Made by a program: the position numbers and the translations under genes. 64,000 bases of DNA from Labyrinthula sp. Ha (lineage: Eukaryota; Sar; Bigyra; Labyrinthulida; Labyrinthulaceae). The notes under the pieces are model-generated. The model did not search any database. It was not told where the DNA came from and was given only the letters and a program-made list of their open reading frames with translations. The DNA lies in assembly GCA_015227615.1 (NCBI GenBank), contig JAALGZ010000054.1:62001-126000 (forward strand), in the 5' to 3' direction. Below are positions 60,325 to 64,000 of the stretch, piece by piece. How positions within the stretch are numbered: position 1 is the stretch's first letter; each line of letters begins with the position of its first letter.

Positions 60325-61500
60325 ATGACAACAGAATTGGAGATTAAGAAAAATATTGCAAAGGAGCATTTCCGAAAGAAAGAATATGCAGAAGCATTAA
60401 AGCTTTACCTTAGCTGTCTTGTTGGACCAGATTTTACTACTGAATGGAACGTTAGTATCTTTGGAAACCTAGCTTTGTGTTATTTTCAATTGGAAAGTTA
60501 TGAAGCAAGTTTAAAGTACTTTCAAATTTGTCTTCAAAGATGCGTAGAGAAAGATTACTTTAAATATATACAAAAAAATATAATAGCTTTATCTGTTTCT
60601 GGAGAAGCAGATTCTCTGATGGAGTTTTTTGTAGTGTTGGAAGAAAAACCTCGTTTTCAACTCTCTGAAGAACAAAAGTTACAATTAAAGAAAAAAAAAG
60701 CAGCTTATGTAGTAAAAATGAAAAAGAAAAACATAAAATTCTTAAATCAAATAAGATCCTTAGTTATTCCAAGGTTACAAAGAAAGTCTTTCTCTAAGAA
60801 CAGTCTTCTTCATCAATTTAGACAAGATACAGAGTTTAGAAAGTTGGTTCCAGAAACTTCAAATTCTTTTGAAGATTTATTGAAGAATGAGAAATATGAA
60901 AACTTTTTGTTGAATAAGATGAACGAAGTAAGAAAACTACATAGAAAAGGTGTTGAAAATATTCTAGTTTCAGCGGAAGAAGAGGGAAAAGAAGTCTCGA
61001 AAGAAGAAGAGAGGTTTGTTTATGAAAATTCTTTAGTGGAGGCTTTTTGTCTTGCCCTTAAAAACAACAAGAAAACAATAAAAAAAAAGAAAAATAATTT
61101 TATTGTTGCTGAAAATCTTCTGAAAGATAACTCTCGAGATTTTTTCTTACTTCTTCGAGAAGAATTAGAAAATTATTCTGGTTTAATTGACGTTATAAAA
61201 AGAGAAAATGATTTTCTTGTGTTGGAAGATTTACGAATAGAAATAATCAAGAATCATTTGGACAACACAAAACTTATGAATGAAGTTTTCATTTGTAGAA
61301 ATTTGAATAAAATTGTTGCAAATTTGGTCTCTGCAGAAAAATATTTTGTTTATATTTGTTATGAAGAAAACTCTAAAAAGAACCAATTGAATAAAAATAT
61401 GAAACATGATTCTCTTTTAATATCTAGTAACCAATTTTTGAAACAAACTTTTACTGAACTTGACGGTAACTTTTTATTACTATTTTTCTACGCAAACTGA
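60325..61500 (+). CDS. TPR protein, family unknown
   Basis: 391 residues, single exon, ATG at 60325, TGA end. The N-terminal 100 residues form two to three tetratricopeptide-like repeats: NIAKEHFRKKEYAEALKLY, then FGNLALCYFQLESYEASLKYF with the usual A/G/Y/A positions. The remainder is lysine- and glutamate-rich, largely helical, with a basic middle (QLKKKKAAYVVKMKKKN) and a hydrophobic C-terminal end (NFLLLFFYAN). This recalls small co-chaperone-type TPR proteins, but the Hsp90/Hsp70 carboxylate-clamp residues were not verified, so I leave the role open. Its stop is 13 bp from the stop of the convergent tail-anchored gene. Confidence 0.65.
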   Translation: MTTELEIKKNIAKEHFRKKEYAEALKLYLSCLVGPDFTTEWNVSIFGNLALCYFQLESYEASLKYFQICLQRCVEKDYFKYIQKNIIALSVSGEADSLMEFFVVLEEKPRFQLSEEQKLQLKKKKAAYVVKMKKKNIKFLNQIRSLVIPRLQRKSFSKNSLLHQFRQDTEFRKLVPETSNSFEDLLKNEKYENFLLNKMNEVRKLHRKGVENILVSAEEEGKEVSKEEERFVYENSLVEAFCLALKNNKKTIKKKKNNFIVAENLLKDNSRDFFLLLREELENYSGLIDVIKRENDFLVLEDLRIEIIKNHLDNTKLMNEVFICRNLNKIVANLVSAEKYFVYICYEENSKKNQLNKNMKHDSLLISSNQFLKQTFTELDGNFLLLFFYAN

Positions 61501-61513
61501 TATTGTAAAATTA

Positions 61514-61912
61514 TTAAGACGCAAACAGAGAATACAAAATAAAAATAACTTGGGATAGAACTATAAGCACTAATAACCATATTAATACCCATAACCAAAA
61601 CTTATTTTTCTTCTCTGAAAATTCTTGGTCATCAGGATTTTCTGAAAAAACACTTTCATTATCTGGAGATGATTGAGTTGCAGCAAATACATCAACTTGC
61701 TGCATATTTTGGCGATGTTGATCTCTATAGCTTGTTGTTGCTTCAATTGCAACTTGTAAAGGCTCACCAGTTGTTTCATTACCAGGTTCTCCATTTATAA
61801 AGCTTGCCTGCAAAGCAGTTAAAACAGATTCTGTTGTGGATAGGTTTAAGCTATTTACAGGTCTAATAGATGTATTTCGATTTATTTCAATTGATTGTTG
61901 GTTGTCTTCCAT
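61514..61912 (-). CDS. Tail-anchored small protein, family unknown
   Basis: 132 residues, ATG at 61912, TAA end. Polar, Asn/Gln/Ser/Thr-rich cytosolic part of about 100 residues with no recognisable domain, a short charged stretch (SEKKNK), then one C-terminal membrane segment (about 106-128, FWLWVLIWLLVLIVLSQVIF) and a tail of a few residues. This is the layout of a tail-anchored protein such as a SNARE or apoptosis regulator, but no SNARE heptads are visible. Upstream are two CCAAT boxes and a TACGTCA element. Convergent with the TPR gene; the 3' ends must overlap. Confidence 0.6.
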   Translation of the reverse strand: MEDNQQSIEINRNTSIRPVNSLNLSTTESVLTALQASFINGEPGNETTGEPLQVAIEATTSYRDQHRQNMQQVDVFAATQSSPDNESVFSENPDDQEFSEKKNKFWLWVLIWLLVLIVLSQVIFILYSLFAS

Positions 61913-64000
61913 TTTAATAAAGTTTATTCTACTTGTACAAACTTTTTCTTTGGTATTTGTTTAGTGGAATTGTCCAACTGTATTTCAAACTAGAGTGCAA
62001 CAATAATTAAAAATTTGATTGGATAAAGAATATTATAAAACCAATGAAATTACGTCATCATCCTTATATGAACTTTACCTGTCTTCATACTAAAGGCATA
62101 AATTACTGTACTCTGGTTAGAAGCAGAATAAAAGTTAAAGTTAATGAGATATCCAACCAATTTCGTAGGTAAGGGTAGTTTACACCTTAGGCTTGTACTA
62201 TTGCTTCTAAAAATTGGCTAGAGTTGTTTGGGTAAATGTGAGAGCCTTTAATTAATGTTGTTCAAACTTGGTGGAGCTAGTTTAAGCTTCCGCCCTTGTA
62301 GAAACATAAGTTTATGAAATATTCTAGTCTGCTTTTTCTATTTCGTCTATCCTCGCTTTGTGATGAATTTTGTCATTATGTTTGCAGTATCCTAGACGAG
62401 TAGCATTCTCAAGAAATATTTTTGGCCCCTACAACGTGTAGTATGAGTTCTACTATGGGGAGGTTCCGACTAGAAGTCAAGTATCACACGACTATTAAGC
62501 CTTCATATTGTAAATACCATAAGAAGTTATTTCACTAAGTTAAAAAAGAGTTAAAATTACAGTCTGTTTGTTAAGTAATACTTGTTATTTTCTTTGATGG
62601 CCTACGACTATCTGCAGTTTTTTTCCTCAAGAAAGAGCCAGGAAGTCTGTGTAACATGTTTGATAACTGCTTTTTCTTCAAAAGTACATGAGGCTTAAGT
62701 AGGGCAAAGCTCTGGTTTTAGAGGTATATTTCAAGAAAAATCAGAACTTAAGGAATGTAACGGTAGCAATGAGGAAAGTCTATCGTAGCGCCTGATCTTT
62801 TTTCTCTTTGAAACATAACGTAGCACAAGAGATAAGAAGAATTCTTAGTTGGATTAACTTGTGATGAAAAAACTTTGGAGAAAACAAAATGGCTATATTG
62901 AAAAAGTAGTGAGAGGGGGAAGAACTTTGTTTACCTTCAGTGGATCTCTTAACAAGTGGTAGACGTGGAGCTTCTGAAACCTGATAGATTAGCCAGCACT
63001 ACGGAGAGCCCTTACTACGCTACTACTATAATTTATGCTGACCTACTTGCTCTGTCTTATGATTAGTCTTAATGTTAGTAGCATTTGTCATGGTAACAAG
63101 AATAATGGATCCTGCCTTCGCTTAAGATTCTGTACATGCTTGCTCCATGCCAGCCAGTTGCCAACACTATCTATTAAACTTTAACAGGTACTGAGTGCCG
63201 AGGAAACAGCAACATCTCTCCCCGGGTCTTAGCTCTAAATCGGCTAATTGAACTAACCTTACTTTGTAGCTGTGGCATGAAGTACTATGATAGACTTACT
63301 TCAAATACAATACATATCAGGTTTTATCCCTTTAATGCAGTTGTTCATGAAGAGAGAATCTATGGTCAAGGATAGCTTCCATACACTAGTGATTGACGTA
63401 TGACTTTAGTTGAAGTTAGTTTGAGCCCACCCATAGGAAGGATGTGAAAATACTCTTCCCTTTTCGATGGGCATTCAAAGCAACCAGGAAATGATAAATT
63501 CGGTAAGGAGTCAACATCTGTCGCACCAGAAGAATGGCAGTTACAGTAGAAGAAGTCAAGTTGATGTGGCATCATGCCGTGTTGCTTTCCTCGGTAGTTT
63601 ATGACTGACCAAAGCTTGAGATTTTTTTAGTATTATTAACAACAACCGAAGAATTTGTGGACCAAGAATGCAAGCACGAATGTTATCGGTCTGTTTGAGC
63701 TTTATGGCGATATTTGTTACTTGTCCACAAAGGGGAAAAATATTTGCAAAATTTATCTCTAACACTGATAACATTTGAAATCACGCTAATACTATAAACC
63801 TGTGTGTTTGATAGAACTTTGAACTAGAGCTTAAACCAGAAAGGACTTTCATCAACCCATGGCATGACCTTTTCAAACTAAATCCCCAACTCCTAAATGG
63901 TCTAATTACTTGAAGAACGAAAGCCATTGCGGAGTTTCTTGACTGCCGACCAATGTGAACTACTCACACCGAAGAACTTTATAGGGACTAATTTAATAAT
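61913..64000. other. Right-end stretch without a clear gene
   Basis: Promoter elements of the tail-anchored gene lie at 62017-62058. From about 63.0 kb the sequence is less AT-rich, and 63366-63774 carries two overlapping minus-strand frames of about 70 codons in different registers. These look like a decayed or spliced fragment, but I cannot assign them, and no ~30-nt intron joins them convincingly. Confidence 0.4.
62017..62058 (-). promoter_or_regulatory. Two CCAAT boxes and a TACGTCA element
   Basis: ATTGG at 62018-62022, CCAAT at 62041-62045 and TACGTCA at 62051-62057, 105-145 bp before the ATG at 61912. TACGTCA is a bZIP (CRE-like) site in other eukaryotes. Confidence 0.45.

Overview
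The window is nuclear DNA of a eukaryote, most likely an AT-rich unicellular protist. The evidence is a cytosolic ribosomal protein eS30, a ubiquitin protease, a U-box protein, a DEIH-box helicase, GT-AG introns and no operons. TAA, TAG and TGA all end open frames. Twelve intron positions were considered; eleven have good splice signals and are only 29-31 nt long. Introns this short are known in few lineages, for example some ciliates, chlorarachniophyte nucleomorphs and Blastocystis. The genes do not fix the lineage. I saw no tRNA, rRNA or CRISPR.

Genes lie in islands separated by long AT-rich stretches. Island A (1-5.9 kb) has an unrecognised gene cut by the left edge and a Sec14-PH-PH lipid-binding protein. 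Island B (8.5-17.7 kb) has a membrane U-box protein, a PET100-like complex IV assembly factor, a PEX26/APEM9-like tail-anchored protein, an R3H-DEIH helicase, a SohB/SppA-type protease and a seven-helix membrane protein with an EGF-like N-terminus. Island C (27.7-33.1 kb) has eS30, a USP-type deubiquitinase, a MORN-repeat protein and a CS-domain protein. Island D (38.5-41.1 kb) has three membrane proteins. Island E (44.2-48.0 kb) has a pyrimidine 5'-nucleotidase, a spliced membrane protein, an ACMSD-family protein lacking most catalytic residues, and a mitochondrial enoyl-CoA hydratase. Island F (60.3-61.9 kb) has a TPR protein and a tail-anchored protein.

Inside islands the packing is tight. 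Convergent stop codons lie 1, 13 and 24 bp apart, and divergent starts share 97-235 bp. Two upstream signals recur: a TTGCCCAAAATTT-like motif 28-97 bp before eight starts, and CCAAT boxes before most of the others.

The deserts (17.7-27.7, 33.1-38.5, 41.1-44.2 and 48-60.3 kb) hold no convincing gene. They contain a diverged interspersed repeat in three copies (one of them outside these deserts, at 7.3 kb), short tandem repeats, and eroded coding-like stretches.

The strongest items for a second look are the in-frame TAA inside an otherwise perfect C2HC zinc finger of the helicase, the ACMSD pseudoenzyme, the uniform ultra-short introns, the shared promoter motif and the EGF-7TM protein.
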